A DNA stretch of 64,000 nt from Alteromonadaceae bacterium 2753L.S.0a.02 (GCA_007827375.1 VISH01000002.1:1203001-1267000), one strand, 5' to 3'; counted from the stretch's first letter, positions 28,025 through 37,141 are shown. Made by a program: numbers and translations. Notes: generated from the sequence alone by a model not told the origin.

Positions 28025-31000
28025 ATGGCTGCTCCCCCCACGCTCTGGCGCCAGTATTGGATATTTCAAGCTAATCCAAAACTTTATGACATTAGCAGCG
28101 AGTTGCAGCTTGGTGCGCAGGTCGACTGGTTTGTCACGCGTTTTATCGAACAATATCACGATGGCGATATTGTTTATCTGTGGCAGGCGGGTGAAGATGC
28201 GGGCTTACGCGGCTGGGGGCAAATTGTTGGCCCTGTTTACGAGCAAAGTGATGCCCGAAAACGCATACCGGTGGTCTATCGTGGTGTGTTCGCCAGCCCT
28301 ATTTCAAAAACTGATTTACTCGGCAAACCGCGTGTGTTTGACAGCCTTACAGTGCTGCGTAATGCTACAGGCGCTAATTTCCGAATCACCGTGGATGAGG
28401 TGCAAGCGCTTAATGCCCTTATCGTTGAAACTGAGCAAACGCCGCCCGAAAATCCTCAAACCCAAAGTGTGAATGGCGATGAATTTATTGTTGCCAGTTA
28501 TTTATTTGATTATCGCTACGACAAGGCAAGCAAAGCCATACTAGCGAATACCCTGAATGCCGCTAGGGCGATCAATAATACCGTTTTCCCGAAACTGCTG
28601 ATTCAGGCAACTCTGGTGTATTTGAATGCACGACTGCAAGCGAAAAGCCCGGAGCCGGAAATTTCAACATTGGTCGAGAAATTACCCTTTATAAACTTGG
28701 GGGAGCAATTAAATTTTGCGAGTGTTTTGATAGAAACCGCAGACTATCAGCTGAGAAGCATGATGGCGGAAGGTCTACTGGTGAAAGCCACAACTCTTAA
28801 GCTATTAGCGTCAGCGCGTCGCATTGCGGTAAAAACCACCGGTAAAGAACAGATTCAAGTACGGCATTTGTTGGGGGCTTTTCTGCAAGGTACCACCGCG
28901 TCTTTCCAAAATTATATGCAGGATTTATTGTCGCCGTTATCACTCGACCTTCCCGGCGCACGGCAACAATTTCAGGACTATGTTAGCGAGCAATTTTCCG
29001 GCGATAGGCAGACCGCGTGGCCGCTGCTTTTATCAGAGCCGCTGTTGACCGAAAGCGAAGTTCGCACTTTTGTTCCGCTGATAACTCCGCTCGATTCTGA
29101 TTCCGCTGAAGAAGCCTCCGAAGACTATTTGAATATTGATGGCGATGCCATCGCTCTGGCAAAAATACTGTGCGCCAAAGACGCTGCGCCACCTCTGGCA
29201 ATCGGCTTATTCGGCGAATGGGGCAGCGGTAAAACCTTTTTTATGCGCCGCTTGCGCAGCCATGTTAACCAACTGACTGAGGGACTCGTAAGTAGTGATT
29301 CACAAGCGCAGGCGGTTTATTGCGGTAAGGTTGCACAGATTTGGTTTAACGCCTGGCATTATCAGGAAGGTAATCTCTGGGCTAGCATGGTGAGCCATGT
29401 ATTTTCGGGTTTGAAACAGGAATTACGACGTTTAAACGAGAATACCGCAGAAACCGAATTTCGGGAATTAATGAAAAAACTGGATGATGACCGAATTAAG
29501 GAGCGAGAACTGCAGCTCTCTGCGCTACATATTCGAGATTTAAATGATAAATCCCTAAAACTGAGCAATGAAATCGCGAGCCTTGAAGGTGATGCATCTA
29601 AAATGAAACACGATGCGGAACTCAAACCCAACGTGCATTTCTCGATCATCGAAGCATTATCCAAATACGGGGGCGATATAGAAACAATATTTAATCGGCC
29701 GGGTTTGGCAAACGAATTACATAAAATTGCTGAATCCGCAAATGAATTACAGGCATTTATTAATTTGTGGATGCAAGCTCCTATAACCGAAAAGCTGAAG
29801 TGCTGGCTACGTTTTTTAAGCGTTAATCGCTGGTATCTTCTTTTGCTGGTGCTCGTTAGCTGTTTGGTAATTTGGGGCGGTAAGATCGTAATGATTGATG
29901 GCTTAATGATGAAGGGCATGGGGCTAAGCCTGTTGAGCCTGATTTCTGGATCGGGTGCAGCGTTTTTCAGCCGATTCGGGAAAATAGTGCGTTTAATAAG
30001 TCGCTTAAAAACCGATGTTGAAAGCAATGAGCAGGCGGCGCAACAAGAGCGTGAAGAAAAGTTGCAGAAATTGCGTATCGAACAACAAAAAACGCTCGCT
30101 GCCTTAAAACAGGCGCAACAAAAGCATGACACGCTTAATACAGACTACAAACGAAAAGGCGATGAAGCATTTGCGAGTTTCGTATTCTCGCGTGCAGTGA
30201 GTGAGGACTACACCAGCCAGTTGGGCATTTTGAATACCGTGCGTCGCGATTTCAGTCGCTTAAATGAATTACTCCTGGAGCAAAAAGATTCTAAGTTGCC
30301 CAAGTTAAATCGAATCGTCTTGTATATCGATGACCTCGATCGTTGCGAGCCCAAGGTTGTGGTTGAAGTACTGCAGGCCATTCATTTAATGTTAGCGTTT
30401 CCGCTTTTTATGGTGGTTGTTGGCGTGGATGCGCGTTGGTTGGGGCGTTCTTTGAAAAAACTCTATCCGTTCCTCGTTCACGAAAAAGACCAGCCACCCG
30501 CTTCCCAAGCTTTACACGCGGCTTCGACCCATGATTATCTCGAAAAAATCATACAGGTTCCGTTTTGGTTACAGCCTCTGGATGCAGACCGTGCCGGTGG
30601 AATGCTGGAAAAACTGTTACAGAAAAAAACTGCTGTACCAATATCTACAACCCCGGAAGCAGACAATGACGATTCCGATCAGCAGGCGAACGACACTGAG
30701 CTTTTTGAAGATAGCGAAGATCAGGAATCCGAGTACCAGGATAATTCCGAGACAGAAGACGCCACATCCAAAAGCTCGCTGATTACCGCGAGCTTAACAT
30801 CGCCAGATGCATTGCAAATGGGAGAGCACGAACTGAAGTTTATTCGAAATCTGGGTGGATTGGTTGGGCGTTCGCCGCGTGCGGTGAAGCGTTTTGTGAA
30901 TTTATACCGCATTTTAAAAGCGAGCCAGGCACGGGCACAGGTCGCGGGTTTTACCGAGGTTGATGGCGAATTTAGAGTACCACTGATTTTGTTGGCTGCG

Positions 31001-31213
31001 CTGTGCGGCTTTCCTAAAGAAGCCGCAGATTGGTTCAAAGCCTTGGCTGCGGCGCCTCCTAGCGAAACGCTAGACACTCTAATACCCGTTGATCAACCGC
31101 AATTGTCAGCAGAACTGAAAAGGATAGGAGCCTTAGCCGGTATCACGGTGGTGTTAGCGCAGGAGTGGCTGGCGCCAGTAGCGCGATTTGGCTATCGTGA
31201 GTGGCAGCGTTAA
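28025..31213 (+). CDS. EVE domain - Clp-N-like - KAP family P-loop NTPase fusion protein
   Basis: 1,062 residues; the start has AAGGA (28013-28017). Residues about 10-135 form an EVE/PUA-like domain (YWIFQANPKLYDI, GDIVYLWQAGEDAGLRGWG), a family that binds modified bases in nucleic acids. Residues about 160-300 are helical and resemble Clp N-terminal repeats (LLASARRIAVKTTGKEQ). The KAP NTPase follows: Walker A GLFGEWGSGKT with Lys403, the KAP-typical WFNAWHYQEGNLWASM (440-455), a coiled coil, two membrane helices (about 602-618, 630-648), a second coiled coil, Walker B LYIDDLDRC (766-774) and GRSPRAVKRFVNLYR (948-962). KAP proteins include the phage-exclusion protein PifA. A membrane-tethered sensor of modified DNA or RNA, perhaps antiphage, is inferred. 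Confidence 0.8.
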   Translation: MAAPPTLWRQYWIFQANPKLYDISSELQLGAQVDWFVTRFIEQYHDGDIVYLWQAGEDAGLRGWGQIVGPVYEQSDARKRIPVVYRGVFASPISKTDLLGKPRVFDSLTVLRNATGANFRITVDEVQALNALIVETEQTPPENPQTQSVNGDEFIVASYLFDYRYDKASKAILANTLNAARAINNTVFPKLLIQATLVYLNARLQAKSPEPEISTLVEKLPFINLGEQLNFASVLIETADYQLRSMMAEGLLVKATTLKLLASARRIAVKTTGKEQIQVRHLLGAFLQGTTASFQNYMQDLLSPLSLDLPGARQQFQDYVSEQFSGDRQTAWPLLLSEPLLTESEVRTFVPLITPLDSDSAEEASEDYLNIDGDAIALAKILCAKDAAPPLAIGLFGEWGSGKTFFMRRLRSHVNQLTEGLVSSDSQAQAVYCGKVAQIWFNAWHYQEGNLWASMVSHVFSGLKQELRRLNENTAETEFRELMKKLDDDRIKERELQLSALHIRDLNDKSLKLSNEIASLEGDASKMKHDAELKPNVHFSIIEALSKYGGDIETIFNRPGLANELHKIAESANELQAFINLWMQAPITEKLKCWLRFLSVNRWYLLLLVLVSCLVIWGGKIVMIDGLMMKGMGLSLLSLISGSGAAFFSRFGKIVRLISRLKTDVESNEQAAQQEREEKLQKLRIEQQKTLAALKQAQQKHDTLNTDYKRKGDEAFASFVFSRAVSEDYTSQLGILNTVRRDFSRLNELLLEQKDSKLPKLNRIVLYIDDLDRCEPKVVVEVLQAIHLMLAFPLFMVVVGVDARWLGRSLKKLYPFLVHEKDQPPASQALHAASTHDYLEKIIQVPFWLQPLDADRAGGMLEKLLQKKTAVPISTTPEADNDDSDQQANDTELFEDSEDQESEYQDNSETEDATSKSSLITASLTSPDALQMGEHELKFIRNLGGLVGRSPRAVKRFVNLYRILKASQARAQVAGFTEVDGEFRVPLILLAALCGFPKEAADWFKALAAAPPSETLDTLIPVDQPQLSAELKRIGALAGITVVLAQEWLAPVARFGYREWQR

Positions 31214-31356
31214 ATCACTACAAGCAATAGATCGCTCTAGCCGTTTGCTCGTGTAAAACAGCACACCTCCCTCTATGGATGTTTCAATAACTCTGGTGCC
31301 TGTTCTGAATGTTGGGCATAACACAGCCGTTCCAGTGATCGCTTCGCATCCTGTGA

Positions 31357-31386
31357 GTTTCGTCTATTCTTAAGCAATAGAGAAAC
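31357..31386 (+). other. Stem-loop between the EVE-KAP gene and the chemoreceptor gene
   Basis: GTTTC-g-TCTATT pairs with AATAGAGAAAC (11 bp with one bulged G) around a 7-nt loop. It ends 18 bp before the chemoreceptor start. No T run follows, so it may be a leader structure rather than a terminator. Confidence 0.35.
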
Positions 31387-31404
31387 CCCAGGATATAAAA
31401 GCAC

Positions 31405-33042
31405 ATGAAAGAAGCAATAAACGACATCAGTTTTTCTTGGAAACTGCGTGTTCCACTGGGCATTATTACATTACTGATGCTCACAATTGCGGTGATTGCA
31501 TATTTGAATGTAAAGAGTGTTACTGTGCTGTCGCAATCGTTTATGAATTCCCAATTGCCAGCGACTGAATTTCTTCTGGAAGCTGATCGAGACCTCTACC
31601 AAGCGCTGCTGGCTGAGCGAATGCTGGTTCTCGCGGCGCCGCAACAAGTCAATCGCCGCGAGCTTCTCGACACCATCAATGAAAATCTGGATCAGGCCGA
31701 AACCCGGGTGAAGAAATTTGCCCAAGCCATCGACGAACCCAAATTCGAGCCACTGGTGCAGCGCTTTCAGCAGCTTTTTAATGAACGCAAGGCGAGTGTT
31801 CAGCGACTTATAAGCTTGAGCGAAAGTGACCCGGAGAATGCCCGAAGTCTGAGTTTGGGTGAAGTTGGCGTTGCTTTTGATGTGATGCGTGAAGTTGTCG
31901 ACGAACTCACCGAGCAAACACACGAAAAACTCATGCACACAGGCGACCAAATGGAGATTCGACAAAGCCGGGTCGTTACCGTGCTGATAACCTTACTTGT
32001 CATTGGCTTGTTCGTTGCCGCTTTGTTGTGGGTGATTTTACCCAGGTTTGCACTGGGGCGCCTGAGCAATTTGCTGACGCGCGTGCAAGATATGGCCGAA
32101 GGCGAGGGCGACTTGACGCAACGTATGCGGGTGTCTGGCATGGATGAGTTCGGCCAGCTCTCAACAGAATTTAATAAATTTATCGAGAAACTCCAGCAGA
32201 GTGTCACCGATATTCTTACCGTAGGTGACCAACTTTCTGATAACTCGAAAACTATCGAAGCCGAGAGTCGGAAAACCAGCTCGACCATTGAGCAGCAGCG
32301 CCAGGAAATCAACATGGCGGCGGCGGCCATTAACGAAATGGGGGCGACGATTGCCGAGGTAGCGCGAAATACCAATGAGGCTGCAGAGCGTGCCCGGAGC
32401 GCAAGAAACTGCGCAGATGACGGCCAAAATGTGGTGAGTGGCCTGGTACAGGGGATTGAAAGCCTGGCGAACGACATTAGCTCGTCCAGCAATGCGATTA
32501 TGGCGCTTAAAGACGATACGGTTAATGTCGGCGCGGTGCTGGACGTAATTCGGGGTATTGCCGAACAGACGAATCTCTTGGCATTGAATGCGGCTATAGA
32601 AGCGGCGCGCGCCGGTGAGCAGGGCCGGGGTTTTGCGGTGGTTGCCGATGAGGTTCGCACGCTTGCACAGCGTACTCAGCAATCCACGCAGGAAATTCGC
32701 GATGTGATCGAACAACTGCAACAGGGGGCCGATACGGCTGTGGAGCGTATGGGCACCAGCCGTTCAAAGGTGGCCGCCAGTGTCGAGCAGGTGCAGACCG
32801 CCGGTCGAGCACTGGACGAAATATCATCAGTCGTGCAGCAGATTGTCGATCTGAATATCCAAATTGCCACGGCGGCGGAACAACAATCTACCGCCACCGA
32901 AGAAGTAAACCGCAATATGAGCAACATCACCCACCAAACTGAAGAGACTGCTGAGAGCGCGAAAAACGCCGCTGTATGCGGACAGCAGACGCGTCAATTG
33001 TCGTTGCAATTAGCGGAAGCGCTGGCACGTTTTAAAGTCTAG
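31405..33042 (+). CDS. Methyl-accepting chemotaxis protein, four-helix-bundle sensor type
   Basis: 545 residues. Transmembrane 1 is at about 16-35, and a helical periplasmic domain (36-188, 4HB_MCP-like) carries the ligand site. Transmembrane 2 is at about 190-213, HAMP at 213-266 (EGEGDLTQRM), then the methylation helices and the receptor tip at about 386-422 (EQTNLLALNAAIEAARAGEQ). The C-terminal pentapeptide for CheR is absent. It differs from the PilJ-type receptor at 3524 in its sensor half but shares an almost identical tip, so both should join the same array. Ligand unknown. It lies between the EVE-KAP gene and ahpC with separate transcription likely. Confidence 0.92.
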   Translation: MKEAINDISFSWKLRVPLGIITLLMLTIAVIAYLNVKSVTVLSQSFMNSQLPATEFLLEADRDLYQALLAERMLVLAAPQQVNRRELLDTINENLDQAETRVKKFAQAIDEPKFEPLVQRFQQLFNERKASVQRLISLSESDPENARSLSLGEVGVAFDVMREVVDELTEQTHEKLMHTGDQMEIRQSRVVTVLITLLVIGLFVAALLWVILPRFALGRLSNLLTRVQDMAEGEGDLTQRMRVSGMDEFGQLSTEFNKFIEKLQQSVTDILTVGDQLSDNSKTIEAESRKTSSTIEQQRQEINMAAAAINEMGATIAEVARNTNEAAERARSARNCADDGQNVVSGLVQGIESLANDISSSSNAIMALKDDTVNVGAVLDVIRGIAEQTNLLALNAAIEAARAGEQGRGFAVVADEVRTLAQRTQQSTQEIRDVIEQLQQGADTAVERMGTSRSKVAASVEQVQTAGRALDEISSVVQQIVDLNIQIATAAEQQSTATEEVNRNMSNITHQTEETAESAKNAAVCGQQTRQLSLQLAEALARFKV

Positions 33043-33109
33043 ATACTTGCCTTTACTCTGATTTCCGGCAGTAAAAGTCCAGCTCGGATTACGTAGAGTG
33101 TGTTTTGGT

Positions 33110-33146
33110 ATAGTTAAAATATATTAAATATAAATATGCAATTGAT
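33110..33146 (+). promoter_or_regulatory. Candidate OxyR binding site upstream of ahpC
   Basis: Positions 33110-33124 match 9 of 10 conserved bases of one OxyR half site (ATAG-n-T-n3-A-n-CTAT), with one C-to-A difference. A second, weaker half (6 of 10) follows after a 7-bp spacer and ends next to the -35 box. This placement is typical of OxyR activation. Confidence 0.45.
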
Positions 33147-33175
33147 TTGCACCTGTATTGTTTGTTAATTACTAT
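33147..33175 (+). promoter_or_regulatory. Sigma70-type promoter of ahpC
   Basis: The -35 TTGCAC (33147-33152) and -10 TACTAT (33170-33175) are separated by exactly 17 bp. The expected leader is about 38 nt, with a GAGGA ribosome-binding site just before the ahpC start. Confidence 0.6.
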
Positions 33176-33219
33176 TGGCTCTCATTCTTTGATAGTTAAT
33201 ATGTTTTGAGGACCTACTA

Positions 33220-33789
33220 ATGACACAGTCTCTTATCAATACCAAAATTGTTCCGTTTGAAGCCACCGCCTACCATCGCGGTGAATTTGTACCTGTGAGC
33301 GATCAACAACTGGCCGGAAAGTGGGCGGTTGTCATGTTTTACCCAGCGGATTTCACCTTTGTGTGCCCCACTGAATTGGGAGATATGGCCGATCATTACG
33401 CGCAACTGCAGAAAATGGGCGTGGAAGTGTACTCCGTATCCACCGACACGCATTTCACTCACAAAGCCTGGCACGACAGCTCCGACACTATCAGAAAAAT
33501 CGAATTCCCGATGGTGGGTGATCCTACTGGCAAAATATCCCGCAATTTCGGTGTGATGATCGAAGAGGAAGGCTTGGCGCTGCGAGGCACCTTTGTGATC
33601 AATCCAGAAGGCGAGATTAAGGTTGCAGAAATTCACGATTTGGGAATCGGCCGTTCCGCCAAGGAACTGGTTCGTAAAATCCAGGCGGCACAATATGTGG
33701 CTGAGCACGATGGCGAAGTGTGTCCGGCTGCATGGCAGCCCGGGGAAGAAACCCTGGCTCCTTCATTGGACCTGGTCGGCAAAATTTAA
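33220..33789 (+). CDS. ahpC: Alkyl hydroperoxide reductase subunit C, 2-Cys peroxiredoxin
   Basis: 189 residues, close to E. coli AhpC (187). The peroxidatic Cys49 is in FTFVCPTELGD and the resolving Cys168 is in GEVCPAAW. It reduces H2O2, organic peroxides and peroxynitrite in the cytosol, forming an intersubunit disulfide that AhpF reduces. ahpF follows after 88 bp. A 17-bp-spaced promoter and an OxyR-like site lie upstream. A compact hairpin follows the stop codon, which may let ahpC message outnumber ahpF message. Confidence 0.97.
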   Translation: MTQSLINTKIVPFEATAYHRGEFVPVSDQQLAGKWAVVMFYPADFTFVCPTELGDMADHYAQLQKMGVEVYSVSTDTHFTHKAWHDSSDTIRKIEFPMVGDPTGKISRNFGVMIEEEGLALRGTFVINPEGEIKVAEIHDLGIGRSAKELVRKIQAAQYVAEHDGEVCPAAWQPGEETLAPSLDLVGKI

Positions 33790-33800
33790 AGCCTAATCAA

Positions 33801-33820
33801 GGCGCTACGTTCGTAGCGCC
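33801..33820 (+). other. Intercistronic hairpin between ahpC and ahpF
   Basis: A perfect palindrome GGCGCTAC-GTTC-GTAGCGCC starts 12 bp after the ahpC stop. There is no T run, so partial termination, RNA processing or 3'-end protection of ahpC message are all possible. Confidence 0.5.
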
Positions 33821-33877
33821 AATCAATGCTAGTCGTACTCCCCGTACATCGGTGGCCTTAATATTCTGGAGAAAGAA

Positions 33878-35467
33878 ATGCTTGATGCGACCCTAAAAAC
33901 GCAGCTTGAAAGTTACCTGTCGAATTTACAGAGTAATGTGGAAATTGAAAAATACAGTGATGACAGCACTAAAAGCAGGGAACTGGATGCACTGGTAGAT
34001 GATATTGCAAGCCTTTCGCAAAAAGTATCGGTCGTGCAAGGCACCAGCTCTGCAGAACGCATACCCAGTATGATTGTACGCTCGAAAAAAACGGGCAGTG
34101 AAATTCGTTTTGCAGGGGTGCCTATGGGGCATGAATTTTCCTCACTGGTGCTGGCTTTATTACACAGCGGTGGTCACCCAATTAAGTTGGAAATGGATCT
34201 AATTGAGCAGATTCGCCAACTGAAAGGCGAGTTTAACTTCGAAATTTTTATTTCGCTTTCCTGTCATAATTGCCCTGAAGTTGTACAGGCATTAAATATG
34301 ATGGCGGCGATCAACCCGGCGATTCGCTCGGAGATGATTGATGGAGCCGTGTTCCCCGAAGAAGCCGAGCAACGCAAGGTTCTGGCGGTACCATCATTGT
34401 ATCTAAACGGTAAATTGTTGACTCAAGGCCGTGTAAGCCTAAAAGAAATTCTCAATAAAATTGATTCGGGTGCGAGTCAGCGCGAAGCTGAAAACATCTC
34501 TGCAAAAGAACCTTTCGAAGTGTTGGTACTCGGCGGCGGGCCAGCGGGTGCTGCGGCCGCTATTTATGCTGCGCGTAAAGGTATTCGTACCGGTGTGGTG
34601 GCGCAGCGCTTCGGTGGACAGGTTGCAGATACTCTGGCAATCGAAAATTTTATTTCAGTTAAATCAACCGAAGGTCCCAAGCTTGTTGCCGGTTTGGAGC
34701 AGCATGTGCGGGATTATGATGTTGATATTATTCAGGGCGTCACTGTGAGTAACGTTGAGTCCGCCTCCGAGATTGGTGCTTATGCCAGAGTGACATTATC
34801 GAATGGCGCAGTGTTGTACAGTCGCTCCGTTATTGTTGCAACCGGTGCTCGCTGGCGTGAAATGAATGTGCCTGGGGAAAAAGAATACCGCGGCAAGGGT
34901 GTTGCTTACTGCCCGCATTGTGATGGCCCGCTGTTTAAAGGTAAACGCGTGGCTGTTATTGGCGGCGGTAATTCAGGCATTGAAGCGGCGATAGACCTGG
35001 CCGGTATTGTTGAACACGTCACCGTACTGGAATATGCCGACGCCTTGCGTGCCGATCAGGTTTTACAAGACAAAGCCAATAGTTTACCGAATGTGGAAAT
35101 TATCACGCAGGCACAAACCACTGAGGTAGTTGGTAATGGTGAACGTGTTAATGGCTTGTACTACCGTGATCGTGTAAATGGTGAGCAACAGCTGTTAAGC
35201 ATTAGCGGTGTGTTTGTTCAGATTGGCCTGTTACCCAATGCGGAGTTCTTGAAAGAAACTCTGGAGCTAAGCGATCGTGGTGAAATTGTTGTTAATGCGC
35301 GAGGAGAAACCTCACAACAGGGTGTATTTGCTGCAGGTGATGTGACAACGCAGCCCTTTAAGCAAATAATTATTGCTATGGGATCGGGTGCCACGGCAGC
35401 ACTGGGTGCTTTTGACTATTTGATTAGAACGTCCAATTCCATTGAAGAAGCACAGCGCGTAGCTTAG
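33878..35467 (+). CDS. ahpF: Alkyl hydroperoxide reductase subunit F
   Basis: 529 residues. The N-terminal double thioredoxin-like domain carries the CHNC redox pair (Cys129, Cys132). An FAD-binding GGGPAGAAAAIYAARKG motif begins near residue 213. The thioredoxin-reductase-like disulfide is YCPHCDG (Cys345, Cys348), and an NAD-binding GGGNSGIEAAIDLAG follows. C-terminal GVFAAGDVTTQPFKQI completes the FAD site. It passes electrons from NADH through FAD and the two disulfides to AhpC. A GGAGAAAG ribosome-binding site precedes the ATG. It forms an operon with ahpC. Confidence 0.97.
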   Translation: MLDATLKTQLESYLSNLQSNVEIEKYSDDSTKSRELDALVDDIASLSQKVSVVQGTSSAERIPSMIVRSKKTGSEIRFAGVPMGHEFSSLVLALLHSGGHPIKLEMDLIEQIRQLKGEFNFEIFISLSCHNCPEVVQALNMMAAINPAIRSEMIDGAVFPEEAEQRKVLAVPSLYLNGKLLTQGRVSLKEILNKIDSGASQREAENISAKEPFEVLVLGGGPAGAAAAIYAARKGIRTGVVAQRFGGQVADTLAIENFISVKSTEGPKLVAGLEQHVRDYDVDIIQGVTVSNVESASEIGAYARVTLSNGAVLYSRSVIVATGARWREMNVPGEKEYRGKGVAYCPHCDGPLFKGKRVAVIGGGNSGIEAAIDLAGIVEHVTVLEYADALRADQVLQDKANSLPNVEIITQAQTTEVVGNGERVNGLYYRDRVNGEQQLLSISGVFVQIGLLPNAEFLKETLELSDRGEIVVNARGETSQQGVFAAGDVTTQPFKQIIIAMGSGATAALGAFDYLIRTSNSIEEAQRVA

Positions 35468-35480
35468 TTTACGCGCTGTG
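35451..35480. terminator. Hairpin overlapping the ahpF stop codon
   Basis: A perfect 11-bp stem (CACAGCGCGTA / TACGCGCTGTG) with an 8-nt loop contains the ahpF stop codon. It lies between two convergent genes and may serve both. No clear T tract on either strand. Confidence 0.45.
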
Positions 35481-35495
35481 AGTTAAGAGCTAATT

Positions 35496-36917
35496 CTACA
35501 ACAGGCTGAAGTCGACAGTAACACGATTATTTTTCGCCGCGATTTCGTTCCACTGGCCCGCAGTAACACCTTGCGGAGTTGCTGGGTAGGGTATGCGGGG
35601 TTGCCCGGTGCCAACGGTGAGCACATTCAAATCAATCAGGCCTTCTTTAACAGGCACTGCATTGTCCTGAAAATTGAGGTAGGGAATACTGAGGTAATTA
35701 CTCACAGGGTATTCCTGCTCAGAATCGGCGCTAAATATACATTTTTCGGCTGGAGTTATACTGTCGGCAAGTACGAGGTCACCACTATCGGTATTTTTTA
35801 AACAGAAATTTCCGAAGTGGATATTCAGCTCAACAATGCCTTCGAAACCGAGGCTGTCGAGGCGATAGACTAGATTACTGATATCCAGCATGGTTTGCTC
35901 ATTGAGAGGCTGCCCATTGAATGGAAATTGCATATTCGCATCCAAGGCCCAGCTCAAGGCTGCAGTCACGCCCGCGTTGACATTACCTTGCTGCGGAGAC
36001 TTTATCTGCTCTGCTAACGTCGCAGATAGGTTGCTAATGAGAGTTTGATTTTGGGTGTTGCTATCCAATACTTGTTGGTAATTTTTGTTGAGAGCCTCGA
36101 GCTGGCTACGGGTGTCGAAAAGTTGGTAGCCCAATAAGCCAATGCCGATGATAATCAGTAGCAATAAGCTGTTGGAAATTACCCCTGCCCTTCGCTTGTC
36201 ACCGGTTAATTCTTCGGTATAAACGGATAGCGGAACATCGCCAATTGTGGGTTCCTTTTCGGCGGCTTTTTCAATTTCACTGGTGAGACGGCGCACGATC
36301 TGACGCGAATTTTCAGAAATTTGCTGGCGCACATCCGCGATATGCAATTCAAACAAACGTGCAACCTGGGTGCGCACTTCGCTGAGTGCCGGATCTTCCT
36401 GTTGCTTTTGTTCACGGGAATTAATGGGCGTGGGTTGTGATAATATTTCACTGGGTTCGGAAGGGTCTTCCGGTGCTGGTTCTAGCGAAGCCGCGGCGGC
36501 TGTGGCCGTAGCGCTTACTGGAACGGCAACAGCGCGTTGGCTGTCCTTGGGGTAAACTTTCAGGCTTGAGAGTACACGCTCGAGATTCGATGGTTTTATC
36601 ACTTCTTTGGAGAGAATATCCAGCGCGCCCAGTGCTCGCGCTTGCCCAACATAAACATCGCCCTTTTGGGCGGTGTACATGATCACCGGGATCATCGCAG
36701 TGTTGGGGTTGGCCTTAATAATTTTAAGCGCCTCAAAGCCGTCCATGCCCTCCATGTGGTGGTCCATGAATATTACGGCTGGCATGCGATAGCTTAAATA
36801 GCCTAACGCTTCTTCAGCTGAGAATGCGACATCCACAGTCAGGTCATAGCGGGCCATCATTTTCTTTAGCCTCAACTGCGCCGTTTTGGAGTCGTCTACA
36901 ATCAACGCCCGCTGCAT
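35496..36917 (-). CDS. Membrane-anchored response-regulator-like protein (REC - TM - exported domain)
   Basis: 473 residues. Residues 1-120 form a receiver domain with acidic pocket Asp8/Asp9, phospho-acceptor Asp52 (IFMDHHMEG) and a conserved Lys near the end of the domain. A Pro/Ala-rich linker and a helical stretch follow (about 120-240), then one transmembrane helix (SNSLLLLIIIGIGLLGYQLF, about 242-262). A coiled coil and about 180 exported residues of unknown fold with two Cys come last. No DNA-binding or enzymatic output is visible. A receiver joined to a periplasmic domain is rare. It is divergent from the RegB/RegA pair, which suggests but does not prove that RegB or another kinase phosphorylates it. 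Confidence 0.75.
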   Translation of the reverse strand: MQRALIVDDSKTAQLRLKKMMARYDLTVDVAFSAEEALGYLSYRMPAVIFMDHHMEGMDGFEALKIIKANPNTAMIPVIMYTAQKGDVYVGQARALGALDILSKEVIKPSNLERVLSSLKVYPKDSQRAVAVPVSATATAAAASLEPAPEDPSEPSEILSQPTPINSREQKQQEDPALSEVRTQVARLFELHIADVRQQISENSRQIVRRLTSEIEKAAEKEPTIGDVPLSVYTEELTGDKRRAGVISNSLLLLIIIGIGLLGYQLFDTRSQLEALNKNYQQVLDSNTQNQTLISNLSATLAEQIKSPQQGNVNAGVTAALSWALDANMQFPFNGQPLNEQTMLDISNLVYRLDSLGFEGIVELNIHFGNFCLKNTDSGDLVLADSITPAEKCIFSADSEQEYPVSNYLSIPYLNFQDNAVPVKEGLIDLNVLTVGTGQPRIPYPATPQGVTAGQWNEIAAKNNRVTVDFSLL

Positions 36918-37141
36918 TACGAAACCTCAATATCTCAATATTATTGTTATATACCCCTATGGGTTATTGGCACATTTAACCAATCTTGCCCTCAATATGC
37001 CAGTAGATCAGGGTTTCAATCGGCGGAATTGAGAAGTCTGCACCGCTTAACAGCAAGATTCTGGACCTCGATGCTGGCGCATGAATGCTTGCACCGGAGA
37101 GAGGCTATGCGAAAATGTCTGTTTAGCAGTTTAGATGCCCA

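Noticed and set aside
29362..30132. 256-codon minus-strand frame inside the EVE-KAP gene
   Set aside because: It is rich in Cys and Ser from antisense reading of the coiled coils and has no ribosome-binding site.
31800..32660. 286-codon minus-strand frame inside the second chemoreceptor gene
   Set aside because: It is an antisense shadow of the receptor tip, as shown by its Ala/Ser-rich composition.
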